Shown: positions 12,103 through 23,118, counted from the first letter of the stretch. The stretch: DNA of 64,000 nucleotides from Chrysopilus asiliformis (GCA_964034945.1 OZ035964.1:6622895-6686894), one strand, 5' to 3'. A program made the numbers and translations. Notes: generated by a model not told the origin, from the letters alone.

Positions 12103-12319
12103 TTGATGGCGCTGGTGTTGAATTTAAAACGTGGCGGTGACGATTGCGATCGTGATTCCGGTGACGGTTTGGATTCGGATATGTCGGATTACTGTCTACT
12201 TTTTAAGATATCAGCATTTGGGGCTGATGTTGGCGAAGCATGGTCTGTCTCCAAATCCAGTTCGCAATTTCGATTGTGTAAATTCATTTGCTATTGATTT
12301 TGGGATTTCTCCAAATATC
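12103..12319 (-). other. Possible minus-strand exon (5' end of an unrecognised gene), with an in-frame stop
   Basis: On the minus strand a strong acceptor (polypyrimidine tract then TTTTCAG, at 12320-12340) opens onto an exon that ends in a good donor (GTAGGT, reading down from 12102). An ATG at 12287-12285 in the context CAAATGAA starts 32 codons ending in TAA at 12191-12189. The same frame then stays open to the donor and encodes a Ser/Pro-rich stretch (...SKPSPESRSQSSPPRF...). A further minus-strand donor (G|GTAAG, exon end at 12465) would make an upstream non-coding exon and a short intron. Nothing downstream could be joined: satellite array 2 follows. The opposite strand also has an open frame (12103-12297), so the strand is uncertain. 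It could be a pseudogene fragment, a short uORF-bearing 5' exon, or chance. Confidence 0.28.
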
Positions 12320-12465
12320 TGAAAACAGAAAAGAAAAAGAAAATCAATTACCATTTCGAATTTTGACGTTTGAAAATGTAACAAAAATCTTTGATGTAAA
12401 AAGCAGATGATTTTCTATAACCTGACAAATAATGAGTATCTTATTTCAACTGCGTTCATCTTACC

Positions 12466-12924
12466 CTAATCCCAGCTTCAAAGTCATCTCTTTCCCACCC
12501 CCATCCCGCCGGATATGGAACTCACACCAACATCCACACCAACCAAAGAACCGCTAATCGTTGATCTTTAGCCAAAAGTTAAATCTCGTCTCGAGAAATG
12601 AATTCAAAATGACCTCAAATATCGATCGGAGTCCAGCCAATCAATAAATTTGAGGACACATAAATTTTATCGAATCATTTTTTGTGATCAGTTATTGTCA
12701 TCGATCTTAAATTAAATAAAATAAGAAAAAAAACACGACAAACGATAAAAGAAAAACAACAACAGCAAAAAGCCTCTTTTTTGAATTGCCGTCGTAGCGT
12801 AACAGCTATTAAGGGGAATATTGCGATTGCACTAACGATTACTGATTGGGGTTGCCAGGTGTCCCATTATTCAACATCAATCCCCAAAAAAAACCAAGAA
12901 TTTTTTTTCTATAATTTCGTAGAT
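12466..12924. other. Unique DNA, possibly the 5' exon or promoter of the minus-strand candidate
   Basis: If the minus-strand exon at 12103-12319 is real, its upstream exon would lie here and end at 12465. The stretch is less AT-rich near 12480-12560 (CCCACCCCCATCCCGCCGG). No coding signal is visible. Confidence 0.3.
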
Positions 12925-13310
12925 TTTTATACTTTACTAGCAGACCCTTCGTTGCCAGCTTAAAGTTTTTTGTATAAATTTTAGAATGCCAAAAAAAAAC
13001 CATAAATAACTTAAAAAGTTTTTGGGGAAAACGTTATCCTTACAGGACCTTTAGAATTTTATAAACCGAACACCGGATTCGCGATCAGCGGCCCAGGAAA
13101 CCCCCTTATGCCGATTTTCTCGGGAGAAACGGGAAAAAGGATATTTACGTTATTTTTTCAAGACCTTTCGTTTCGAATTTTGAAAATCTAACATAGCTAA
13201 AAACCTGCTCCTGGCAACGCAGATCATTTTGCAAAAAAACGCGTAAAAATCGGTCCAGTAGATTTTGAGTTTTGTGATCTCAAACAGACAGACAGACAAA
13301 CACCCATTTT
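12925..13310 (+). repeat. Repeat family G copy 2
   Basis: Matches the copy at 5271-5600: tttactagcagacccttcg, an AT-rich stretch, accataaataacttaaaaag and cgttatccttacaggacc. It continues with ttcgcgatcagcggcccagg and ends in a short cagacagacagacaaac tract directly against the MITE at 13311. A related but diverged copy lies at about 42915-43200. Confidence 0.6.
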
Positions 13311-13555
13311 TATATATGAGGCGTTAAAAGCTAGAGTGGACCAAGCCACATAATCGAGTTTTTGAAGCTTTTCCACTTTTGTACTATTTGGAAAAAAAAA
13401 TTTCTGTGGAATTTATTACTCAATATTGAAATGTTCTTTTGTGCATCCAAACATTTTTATCTAAAAACTCACTCGCAATAGTGATTCAAACACAAAAAAA
13501 TTCACGATTTCGACATGTGGGTTGGTCCACTCTAGCTTTTAACGCCTCATATATA
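13311..13555. mobile_element. MITE family B copy 1, 245 bp, TA-flanked (Tc1/mariner-like)
   Basis: The ends are perfect inverted repeats of about 34 bp beginning TATATATGAGGCGTTAAAAG and continuing CTAGAGTGGACCAA, with partial match to about 41 bp. The interior has no ORF. TA/TATA at both tips fits a TA target duplication as in Tc1/mariner elements, but it merges with the repeat itself. A second copy with inverted interior lies at 59852-60109. Confidence 0.88.
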
Positions 13556-14041
13556 GATAAGAGAATCCTATATTAGATTTAGTGTACCGTTTGTAACGCA
13601 TCGAACCAATCATCGGACAGAAAAATTAGCTACGCCAGTGTTAGGGGATGACAAAAGATTTTGATTTCCGCATTAAACAATCGCAAGGAGTTTTTTTTAG
13701 GACGAAAAATTAATTCTTCTTTCGAAGAAGAGACATTTTAAAGATTTGAGTATAGTTCAGTTTAGCGACAATGACGCTAGAGATTTTTCGTGTATAGGGG
13801 AGGGGAAGAGTGAAGCATCCTCTATCCAAAATGGGTATTTTTGGCTGTCGCTCGCCCCCCTTGCCCTCTCCACTTTTTTCGATGGGGTATAAATCGAAGG
13901 GTGAGGGGGGAAACTCTATCATGTTATATATTTTTGGAATTCACTCTTCATTACCTTTCATTTGAGGTACCACACACCACCCCCCTACCAGCCCCAGAAA
14001 AAAGTTTCATACAAAGTTTAGGGACCCCTGGAGTTTAGAGA
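13556..14041. other. Intergenic, no gene seen
   Basis: Contains gtaccgtttgtaacgcatcg, which resembles part of repeat family A, and C-rich patches (cgccccccttgccc near 13855). Two overlapping opposite-strand ORFs at 13710-14038 look like chance frames. Confidence 0.5.
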
Positions 14042-14230
14042 ATGGGGTTTTCCCATTGATTGTGAAATGGAATCGGTAGAAAAGGGCACCGAAAGTAAAT
14101 CATTCCTCCCCTCCCCAGCCCATCTTCTGATATCTCGATTGATCATGTAAGAATTCTGGTGATATCTCGCCTGATCCTGTAAGAATTCGCTTAAAAAAAA
14201 GGCGAGCCTAATTCGGATTTTTTTTTGTCA
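14042..14230 (+). repeat. Repeat family F copy 2
   Basis: Same motif order as 6725-6930: ttttcccattgattgtgaaa, gggcaccgaaagtaaatcat, a C-rich run and taaaaaaaaggcgagcc. The duplicated phrase tgatatctcg...gatcctgtaagaattc appears twice within about 60 bp. Confidence 0.75.
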
Positions 14231-16234
14231 CAATACAAACAGGGTTTGATGTCAGCATTTAAATTCCGACATGAATTTCATAAAATCTCTATCTAAAAAA
14301 TCGTTTCTCACGTCTGATTGATTGACTGACTCATCAACGCACATTAACCTTCCCAGGGGGGCACTGGTGGAAAATACGTTCAATGAAACTGCCCAAAATT
14401 GGGGCTTTCCAAAATATGAAATTCATTTTTCGCGATTTATTTCGAAACGACGCATTTTTCAATAGTCTTAATTAGGATGAAAGTTGAAAACCGTAAAATT
14501 TCCTACACTTTTGTCTTTCACTAAAACTCTGAGATATGGAATATCTCAAAGCGTTATCCAGATATATCGTAAATATCAAAAGAATAAGTTTTTGCGATTT
14601 TTTTAGAAAACTAACGGGTTTTTTGTGGTTCAATATATAAAATAAATTGAGGAGAATGCATTTGGTATGCCGAGATCTTTGTAAGGAGTTTTTGCAACTG
14701 CATAGGCCCGTGAGTGAAAAAAAAAACAAGAAGGAAGAAATTTGTTAATAAACAACTCTATAATTCTATTATCTACCTCGTCCCCCGTCTTACGCCTTTC
14801 TCTTCGCTCCCTAAAAATGCATAACATATTTTTGTTTCAAGACGAGCTGCAAACTAAAAACACTAAACTCCGTTTAAACATAAAAGCAGAAGCGAAACTG
14901 GCGACCAGTAGCCATAGTTGATATTATCGCAATCCGATAATCAGGGAGGGTCGCTAATTAATCACCAGCCTCAGCAACTATCATCGCATCGACAATCATG
15001 AATTTTGATTCGAAATCCCTATTTGTTTCCAATTTCGCTTAATTAACATTTTGTGAATTTATTATATCAATACACGAATCTACAAGTCTACCAAAATGTG
15101 AAGAAAAAAACACTACCCGCCCCCCGAAATGCTGTCTGCTACCACCGTTAATAAACGAGCGTAATAGAGAAAACACAATGACACGTTAACGCGCGCGTTA
15201 GCTTTGACATATTGGACAGTCTGTCGGTTTGTCAGTCTTTCTGTCTGTCTTTCTGTCTGGCTACAGTTTAAAAAATCGAGGGGTTGCCATACATTTTTTC
15301 TTTAATCGATGGATTTCGCGAATAACAAGACTTTGGAACGATTTATGTGTCCCCCACGGACTATAACCTTCAGAAGAGTTCCATTGTTTTTCACTATTTT
15401 TTTTAATCAATGTTTCCATCATTCGGCACGCAATTTTCCAAAAAATCACCTACAAAACACAATTTCCATCCAAATGTCAAAGCGTCAACACGCCTGAAAC
15501 TAGGCTTCAGGGTGCTTTGAAGCCTCCAGGCAAATAGCCATTACAAATCGTCCCATAGCCACCCACATGCTTAACCTTTGAAGCATCAAAATTTCAAAAC
15601 TTATGCACGCGTTGGCGCGTTATTGTGTTTCCGCTATAAAGCTACGCGGCGACACGACACGAAATGCAACCGAAAGACTCTCTCGAAGCGAAGCGCGTAT
15701 GTAGCAAACGGTCACTAAACAAATGCGTGAAATGAGACCCCTTACATTATGTTTGTTGTTGGAGCTTTAAAGGGCTCACGGCCAGTGGCCAAATTGCCGT
15801 CAAGTAATCGAGCCGAGCTGTGAGGGGTGTATATCGAGGGCATTCGCAAATAGCATGAATGGATGGCATGCCACTCGATGCTTGTTGGAAAAAAAAGAGT
15901 TGAAAATTCAAAATACTCAAAGGGCGTATAATTTCCGTTTAATTCCCTTAATGTATTTTTGTCATAATCGTCTACGACGTTATCTGGCGGAAGGATCTCT
16001 CGCTCTCCGTTTATGGCCCAGTGCGCACTCATCAGATTTGAAATTTGGCCGCCCTTCGTTGAACTACTATTGCCAGCCAGCGCATTTAGATCTCTTCCAC
16101 ACATCCACACACACACCTACCCAACAAGTTATAACCTCCTTGGTACCTGGTTATCTACAGCTTTTTAAAATAGGGACATTGAATTTTCCCGACACATTTG
16201 AATAGCATCTGAAATACTGGCATGGCAATGCCCA
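14231..16234. other. Intergenic, no supported gene
   Basis: AT-rich with a GTCT-type tract at about 15215-15260 (gtcagtctttctgtctgtct). A short direct duplication of the motif gcgcgcgtta/gcgttggcgcg occurs near 15190 and 15610. Open frames at 15742-16205 overlap on both strands, lack domains and are not called. Confidence 0.5.
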
Positions 16235-16380
16235 AAGCCCAATTCAGACCAACGATTGAAGCTTCTCGGCCAATGAGATCAAAACTTTCAACGATAGGAA
16301 AATGAAAGCTTTGATCTCATTGGTCCTGGAAGCTCAATCGTAATTGCAATCATAATCGCAGTCGTTAGTCTGAATTGGAA
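16235..16380. mobile_element. Foldback MITE family E copy 1, about 146 bp
   Basis: Almost the whole element is a palindrome. It starts AAGCCCAATTCAGACC and ends GTCTGAATTGGAATT, and the inner arms AAAACTTTCA and TGAAAGCTTTGATCTCATTG pair across a short loop. It is clearly homologous to 26199-26338. The outermost right end has diverged, so target duplication cannot be judged here. Confidence 0.8.
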
Positions 16381-16761
16381 TTAATAAACATTTTGTTTGT
16401 CATCATATAGAGTATTTGACGATTGGGAATTGTGGCTTTTCGTAGGCTTTTCATTTATTTACGAAATCTTAAATATCTCAATTACGGTAAGAGATATCGG
16501 TTAACGGTTATACAGAATTCTAATATCTGTAATTCTTCCATATGTTTTCTCCTTCGAAAAATCGTTAATTTGCCACAAATTCTCAAAAATGCAATTCTTC
16601 ACATTTTAATGAAAATATCTCGATAGCGGTAAAAAAAAATAGCGGATAACGATGAAAGGCGAAATGGAAGCAAATGCTATTCGTTTAAATTCACCTCATA
16701 CTCACCGAAAATCCATTGGTTTTCGAGAGAATCACAAGGAAAAACAACGGCATATTTCGAT

Positions 16762-17110
16762 TAGAGAGAGCCTATAACCTAGAGAGTGGCCATGGGGACA
16801 TCTAAAAATGGCCGCCAAGCTGAAAAACGAGCGCGAAAAACTTTAAAAATTTGATTCATTGTCAATAATAATTGCCAAAATTACTGAAATCAGTTAATAT
16901 AATTAAAAAACTCTTTTCCGAGGTATTAAAAAATTTTAGAAAGTCGTTGTTTTAATAAATCGAAAAATTGTTTATAGACTGTCCTAATCAGGAGAAAAAG
17001 CTGTTCTAACTGGCCTAATATACTGTTCTAATTTGAGTTAATAGACTGTCCTACTCAGTAGCACAGTCTATTAAGGTAGCATGGCCACTCTCTAGGTTAA
17101 AGGCTCTCTA
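16762..17110. mobile_element. hAT-type MITE (family C copy 1), 349 bp, with 8-bp target duplication
   Basis: Inverted ends: left TAGAGAGAGCCTATAACC, right reads in reverse TAGAGAGCCTTTAACC, both followed by TAGAGAGTGGCCATG. The 8 bp on either side are identical (ATTTCGAT at 16754-16761 and 17111-17118), which is the hAT hallmark. The interior has repeated short motifs (atagactgt, ctgttctaa) and no ORF. Other copies are the interrupted one from 44562 and the reverse one at 45761-46109. Confidence 0.92.
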
Positions 17111-17254
17111 ATTTCGATAACGCCTTGGGATATGCAGTTCTAGTGAAAGACAAAAATGTAGGAAATTTTGTTGTCTCCAAGTCTTGTCATACATGAAAAC
17201 GAGTAGTTTTGGAGTAAATCGCGAGAAACGAAATTGGGATTTTTAAAAAACTTG

Positions 17255-17500
17255 CGGCTAACGGGGTTCCACCAAAAGTTGATAGGATCGTCCCATTCCA
17301 GAACCAAACATATCTGTCAAATCTCATGGCTCATAGCTATGGTAGATGAATTTTGTACACAGACTGACCGATTGACAGACTGAGAAACTCACAGATTGAT
17401 AAATTGACAGATTGACAGATTGACAGACTGACATACCGACAGACAGAAAAACATTTTTGCAATAAGGCTCCAATCGACCCGGGCAACCCTTTCCCCACCC
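17255..17500 (-). repeat. Repeat family K, reverse copy with GACA-type array
   Basis: Reads in reverse: tcgattggagc near 17470, then a tandem stretch of gacagattgacagactgac type (about 17365-17455), then the flank ttgataggatcgtcccattc (about 17278-17298). The same flanks surround arrays in the forward copies at 19675-19870 and 28660-29170. Confidence 0.7.
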
Positions 17501-17769
17501 CTAGAATTACAATATGGCCACACGGCATTTTGTTTTCTCACATTTGGTTGTCAAAAGCCTGAATGGCAATTTCAATGAGTAGGAAATACCAAAAACCATC
17601 ACGGATAAACAATCAAAATGTCTAAAGTGCGTATTATTAATAGATTTGGATTAAATTTATTTGTTGAAAATGCATTCAGCTCCGGTATAGTCAACTAGCA
17701 AAAAAAAACCAGGAAAAATATCCCATTCGAACGACAGTATTGCCAGCACGGAACTCACATGTGAGAATA

Positions 17770-18002
17770 CAGTAATCCTTCCAACTGCGCGGTTTCGCAA
17801 CTGCGCGGTTAAGTTTTTAATACCAAAATTTCGAACTGCGCGGTAAATATTTCGCAGATGCGCGGTTTTTTTTATAATTTTCGTTCAAAAAAACATGTTT
17901 CTAATCCCAAAAGTTCATACAAAGTAGGATTCACAGTGCGCGGTTTCGGTTTGCGCGCTCTTTTTGTGAAACGTATCTACCGCGCAGTTGGAGGGATTAC
18001 TG
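17770..18002. mobile_element. pogo/Tigger-type MITE, 233 bp, TA target duplication
   Basis: Inverted ends of about 24 bp, CAGTAATCCNTCCAACTGCG then CGGT, with one mismatch, flanked by TA on both sides (17768-17769 and 18003-18004). The subterminal motif CTGCGCGGT (and TGCGCGGTTT) is repeated five times inside. CAGTA... ends with TA duplication are typical of pogo-group elements. The 99-codon open frame through it is incidental. Confidence 0.9.
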
Positions 18003-18004
18003 TA

Positions 18005-18796
18005 CTCACCTTTTCTACGATAATCGCTATACCGATATTTTTCTTTGGGTTAGTTTTCATAAACAGCGAAGCGACATTAAATAACATGGAAATGAAGAAG
18101 AATAAAACAAATTTCAAAACAAGAAACCCAAACGAAATTTTATTTAAAAAAAAATAAAATGAATCGATGACACATTCAAGTGAATAATGACCAACTTAAG
18201 ACAATGAAACTGTCCCAACCAACCCCCATCCCCATTGCCCCAATAAACGACATCGCATCGTTGCGGCCGGTATCCTTCTCTGTGCAACACCACACCACAA
18301 ACAACAACACCACATTTTAACATTGATTTTCAGTTTGGTACGATTTTTTAAAAGACAATAATCTTTGATCTTTTAGAATTCTATTGATTTATTTATTCTT
18401 ATTTTATACATTTCAGTGGTCATCTCATAATAGTTTTGCTTCTTCTCTTCTTATAAAGACGGTGGTTTTGTTTTTCACTCTTTTTTTTATCGTGCATGGG
18501 GTTTCATTTATTCCCGATTCTTGAATTTTATTAGCAGAAAAAAGTCTACAAAAAAAAGATATACAGAAAAATAAGAGAAAAACGAAACCTTTTTTTAAAT
18601 ATAAAATAGCCGCATAAGAAAAATTATTAAAGTGCTACAAAATGCAGAGGATCGTCATATCAGGATCAGCTTTTTTTTCGCCATTATATTTTTTGTTTTT
18701 TTTTCTGAGTGATTTTTCCAAGTTCTTTCATTTGACACCCCACACGATAAACACTGCGTTTGTTTGATTTGGGCATCCGCCATTTTGTTTTTTCCT
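18005..18796. other. Intergenic, no gene seen
   Basis: AT-rich with A- and T-runs. A short C-rich, CA-rich patch occurs near 18215-18315. No terminal repeats or coding signal found. Confidence 0.6.
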
Positions 18797-19675
18797 GTGC
18801 AAAATTTCAGGTCAATCGAATCAGTGGCTCAAAGTTAGATTACAAGATTTGACCCTGACAGACAAACAACGTAAAAGCGTGTAAAAATTCCGAATAAAGT
18901 CCAGATTTTCTGGACAAACAACGTAAAAGCTTGACACTACGTAAAATCTTGTAAAAATTGCGAATAAAGTCCAGATTTTCTCGTCGACTACCGGTTGGCG
19001 GCCCCTCTCAGTCTTTCTCGAGGTCCTTTGGGGGGCGCTAAACATTTTTTTTTAAAACGTCGCCGTCAGATTTCGACCGAGTTTTGGGCGGAAGCCGAAT
19101 TTTGAACTTTCTCTTAACCTTCGACCGAAGCCGGAGGTTTGCTTAAAAGCTAAGATGAAGGTTTGCTTAAAAGCTAAGATGAATGTTTACCGTAAGGGAA
19201 AGGCAATTGCGGTTCTATTAACACATTTTTTTGCGCTGTTAATTATAAAAGAAATATTCGAAAATCTACCCAAGATGCCAACAAAAAGTTTTTTGATTGT
19301 GATTCGGTTTTGGTTCAAGGGAGAATTGGACATCTGATATTTGGTTTTGGTTCCTAAAATTTCAAAAAATTGCTTTTAATTCTGGTTCACTGAATTTTTA
19401 ATGGTTTAGTAGTTTTTGTTGTTAAAAAAGGCTGGTTGTCGGCATGTGGAATATTTTTTTGGTTCTAGTTTAACATAAAAAAGTGCTGGACTCAAAATCG
19501 GGTGGGAAATAAAAAATAACAAGAATTTTTCGATCCCGAAAATTCAAATTTAAGCCGAATGGAAGCACTAAAAGCATTTCTGGTATTTGAATTGACTACA
19601 GAATTTGTTTTAAAAACGGATTTGGTCCTGTTTCGATTCGACCCTCTTTATTACTTTCATGAAAAATTTCGGCCT
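18797..19675. repeat. Repeat family M copy and adjoining duplicated segments
   Basis: 18797-18860 matches family M (tgcaaaatttcaggtcaatc). It is followed by a direct near-duplication of about 75 bp (acgtaaaagc...aataaagtccagattttct at 18869-18912 and 18918-18981). A further duplication of about 30 bp (gaaggtttgcttaaaagcta) lies at 19130-19180. The remainder to 19675 shows nothing recognisable. Confidence 0.55.
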
Positions 19676-20160
19676 CTTAATTTCGCCTAAAAAACATTTC
19701 CCGAACACTGCTAAGTCGATTGGAGCATTATTATTAAAGTGTCTTTCTGTCTGTCAGTCTGTGTAGGAGATTTTTCAAAAACTGAAATAGCTAGGAGCCA
19801 TGAAAATTTACAGACGTGTTTGGTCCTGAAATGGGACGATCCTATCAACGTCTAGGACGAATCAGTTAACCGGAAGTTATGAAAATGGGCGCTCTTTCAA
19901 AATCCTAACTTCGTTTTTCGAGATTTACTCCGAAACTACGCGGTTTTCAGTAGTCTTCAGTATCGGGAAATTTGAAGGCAGTCAAATTTCCTGCACTTTT
20001 GTTTGTCATTAGAATTAGATATGTCACACCGGTATCGAGATATACCGTTATTTCAAAAAGATCCATTTTTTGCGTTTCTTTCTAACACTAACGGGTTTTC
20101 GGTGGTTTATTGTATTTAAGAAAATTTTTGCCACAATTTTGTCTTTTCCTGTTATCCGTT
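19676..20160 (+). repeat. Repeat family K, forward copy
   Basis: Order: aaaaaacatttcccgaacac, tcgattggagc, a short gtctttctgtctgtcagtct tract, then the flank with ttggtcctgaaatgggacga and tcctatcaacg, then the aaatttcctgcacttttg and gagatataccgttatttc blocks. The second half is shared with other copies around 17150-17260 (reverse) and 29040-29170. Confidence 0.7.
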
Positions 20161-20224
20161 ATCTTTTCCCGTTGAGACATTTTAACTAAAAATTTAAAAA
20201 ATAATAGCTACAGTATTATAAAAA

Positions 20225-20800
20225 AAACATAACAAAAGCTATAATTGCCAATCTGGCAATTATTGAAAACCCGTATGGTGATTTAATTGAACGGCGTATC
20301 AAAATTCCACTTTGAAGTCAAACTTTCCAATAAGATTTTTTTAAAACTTGTTCCAATTGGATTTTGATGTATGGAACTTTAATGTAGAATCATATCCTAA
20401 ACAACTTTTGTTCTTGCACTTTTTTGATAAGATTCACCGTTTTTGAGATATTCGCAAAAAACATTTTCGTTCGTATGGGGGGTACCCCCCCTAATGGTCC
20501 ATTTTTGCCCATTAACGAACTTAGCCTCGCATTTTACGAAAAACTAACCTGCGCAAAATTTCAAGTCTGTAGCTCAATCCGTGCGCCCGCAATCCGCGCC
20601 ACAGACAGACGGACAGACAGACAGACGGACAGACGGACAGACGGACAGACGGACAGACGGACGGACATGCTAAATTCAACTTTTTTCATCATTCTAAACA
20701 CAATGGTGTAATTCATTTTTTTGTGCGATGACGGGATCTTGGCGTTACAAACGGTAAGGCAAAGTTAATACACCCTTTGGTTTCACCATACGGGTATAAA
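20225..20800 (-). mobile_element. Dispersed element family A, copy 1 (reverse), about 575 bp
   Basis: Compared with 24822-25380 this copy is in the opposite orientation. Shared landmarks are a 19-bp hairpin (AATTGCCAATCTGGCAATT), the 13-bp inverted pair ACCCGTATGGTGA / TCACCATACGGGT near the two ends, a GGGGGGTACCCCCC palindrome, and a CAGACGGA-type tract at about 20603-20668. No ORF. The superfamily is not assignable by eye. The edges are A-rich, so target duplications are unclear. Confidence 0.85.
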
Positions 20801-21005
20801 AAACATTTAAAGGGAGAAGTAAAGATATTAAAATTCTCTACGTTTTTGCCTTCTTTCGTACATTGATATCTTTTACCGTTATCGAGATATATCATATTTC
20901 GTAAAAGAAATTACATGTTTATATAAGCCAATATTTTATTCGTCGGGTTAAAGCGGAAAATTGTGCAGGAAAATGGATTTCGTATAAGAGAATCACATGC
21001 TGTTC
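20801..21005 (+). repeat. Repeat family J copy 1
   Basis: gggagaagtaaagatatt, then ctacgtttttgcc, then cttttaccgttatcgagata, a central AT-rich part, and tail cacatgctgttcacatc. The same order is found at 25986-26400, 27600-27828, 50290-50500 and 58240-58450, so this is a dispersed family of about 210 bp. Confidence 0.8.
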
Positions 21006-22877
21006 ACATCAGAATTTTTTATTTTCAAATTTTCATACATGTTTTCGCCTTTTAAAACACTTTTAACGTATTGAAATACGTCTGTGACATCGAAATATTC
21101 GTAACACGTATGGAAAAAAACCGTATTCGGTTTTTTAAAATTTATTAAATTGCCATCACCGCCATCTATTGTATTGAAGACACTTACGCCATCGGAATTG
21201 CCGCTATTAATTGTTTGTCTTGGGTTTGACTTTAGTTTCTCTTCAATACGCGTAGGCAAGACTCTATTAATAGAGTACTAAGAAAGATTCGCTTGGTTAA
21301 AATTAAAGATACATTTCAATTTCTGGATAAGGTCAATAATTGCACTCAAATTAATTATTAATTAATATTGAAACGAAACAATGTTGAGAATAACTGTGTT
21401 AAAGTTTTAGTAAAAGCACAAGGGGTTTCTGTATCGAATAGACTTTTAACATTCATTTGAATTCATGATTGACTTTGTTCCAGTTTATAGAAAAATATCA
21501 AATCATCAGACAAAAGCAATGTTAAATGCACATATTGAATTGTAAATATTGATTTTTCTATTTTTATCAATTATTTAGATTTAATTTAACAATCAGAGTC
21601 ATCTATGAACAACTGTTATATGAGTCCGTATCCCTTGGATTTTAAAAGTCCTTTGAAAATAAAATGGGTGAGTTGGCTGAACGATGCGGAAGTCAAGCTT
21701 TTCAGCGAATTGCATTCGAGAGCACAACAACCCTGAGTGAAAGTGAAGCGTGCACAAAAGTAAAGCACAAAAAACTAAGCCAGTTTTTCTTCTTCCTTTC
21801 CCAAACGCTTCTAATGTCCTCTGAACAGGAGAACTGGAGCGGTATTGTGATTGCAATCTGAAATGAGATGGAAAAACTCACTCGTCAAATTTCTCGCCTA
21901 TTCATTTCCACTTCACCTTTGAACAATTCGATATTGTGAAGTGAAATCTGGACCGTACTTAATACAAATTTATTACAGAATACGAGAAATTCAATCTCAA
22001 AGTTGTTTTTGGTTACGATTTTACAAATTTTACCTGAATTCGGTTTTCTCGCGCAAAAATTTTGCTCACTTGGCAATCAGAATACCTCTGCTGATATGAA
22101 CTTAAACAAACAATCTCACTGAGGCAAAAGTTTATTAGTTTCTAGGTTTGGTGTCATATAACGAAATTTTCGAAATGTGAATTTCATAACATTTTTCCGA
22201 AAGTTGAGTCGTCTATCCGTACCTCACCGTATGTCAGACAAAATAAATCACATACTAGTAACTGTTGTATGGGGGATGTCCGTTTGTGTCTTTAATACGT
22301 GCCTCACAAACTTTTCAATTCGCTAATGGCAATTTAATAAGATTTTAAAAAGCCGAATACGGATTTCTCATGTTTAAATACGTGTATATTATTTCAAAAA
22401 GGCGAAGAAATCTTTAAAAAATATCTAAAACAAAGATAAAATAAAGGACGAGATTGGGAATCGTATGAAACCCCTGAGGCAGATAAAGGTATAATTATTT
22501 AGAAAAGTCGGATTAGCGTTTGTCAATCGCAATTTCTTGCCACTAACCTCAACCCCATCACCCTGACCTCAACTATCCTCAGCACACCCACCCTCCCCCG
22601 ACCATCCTCCCCTCCTTATCATTTGGCGAGTTCTGATTATCTGACATCGTTTTCGTTTACTTTTTCTATGGCTACGGATTTGAAGTCTAGTCTGTTGACC
22701 GGTTCCTCCGTCTGTCTGGCCCGTCACTAACCAATTTTGTCACCTTTTCAACATTTCGGTCTAGTCGATGAAGTTATCTGTCGTGCAGCAAGAACTTGCC
22801 CATCGCTTTCCCATCTGAGTCACAAACGCACTTAGAGTACTTTCGCTTACGATTAAATCGTTGCTTACTCAATTACC
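21006..22877. other. Intergenic, no gene seen
   Basis: Moderately AT-rich DNA. Open frames on both strands (for example 20993-21259 minus and 21599-21861 on both strands) overlap each other, lack domains and have no convincing splice sites. No repeat-family match was recognised, so this may be the most unique intergenic stretch here. Confidence 0.55.
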
Positions 22878-22881
22878 TTAA

Positions 22882-23114
22882 CTCTTTAGAGCCGATTGGA
22901 ATTATACATCCCAAAAATGTTTCTTTAAATTCTATTGGGATATTATGTCCCAAGAATGTAAGATCATAAAAAACGGCTGGGACTTATTATCCCAAAGATT
23001 TCCAGGACATCTACAAGGATTAGATGTTTCAAAAACAAGGATTAGTTCTACCATTATGATTTAGTCATTGTTTTTTTTATTAAACAACATTACCGAAAAG
23101 TCGTCCTCAAAGAG
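22882..23114. mobile_element. piggyBac-type MITE, 233 bp, TTAA-flanked
   Basis: Flanked by TTAA on both sides (22878-22881 and 23115-23118). Ends are imperfect inverted repeats, CTCTTTAGAGCCGA against CTCTTTGAGGACGA. The interior carries cccaaaaatg, gtcccaagaatg and tatcccaaag motifs and has no ORF. TTAA duplication is diagnostic of piggyBac elements. Confidence 0.72.
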
Positions 23115-23118
23115 TTAA

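Noticed and set aside
12103..12297. + strand ORF opposite the candidate minus-strand exon
   Set aside because: No acceptor or donor context on the + strand. The minus strand has better splice signals, though neither is proven.
15742..16205. Overlapping ORFs of 124 and 116 codons on opposite strands
   Set aside because: No domain, low-complexity-free but composition not coding-like, and no splice sites that extend them.
17858..18157. 99-codon + strand ORF
   Set aside because: Most of it lies within the pogo-type MITE and its A-rich flank.
21599..21861. ORFs on both strands in a unique intergenic stretch
   Set aside because: Mutually overlapping, no domains, no splice context.
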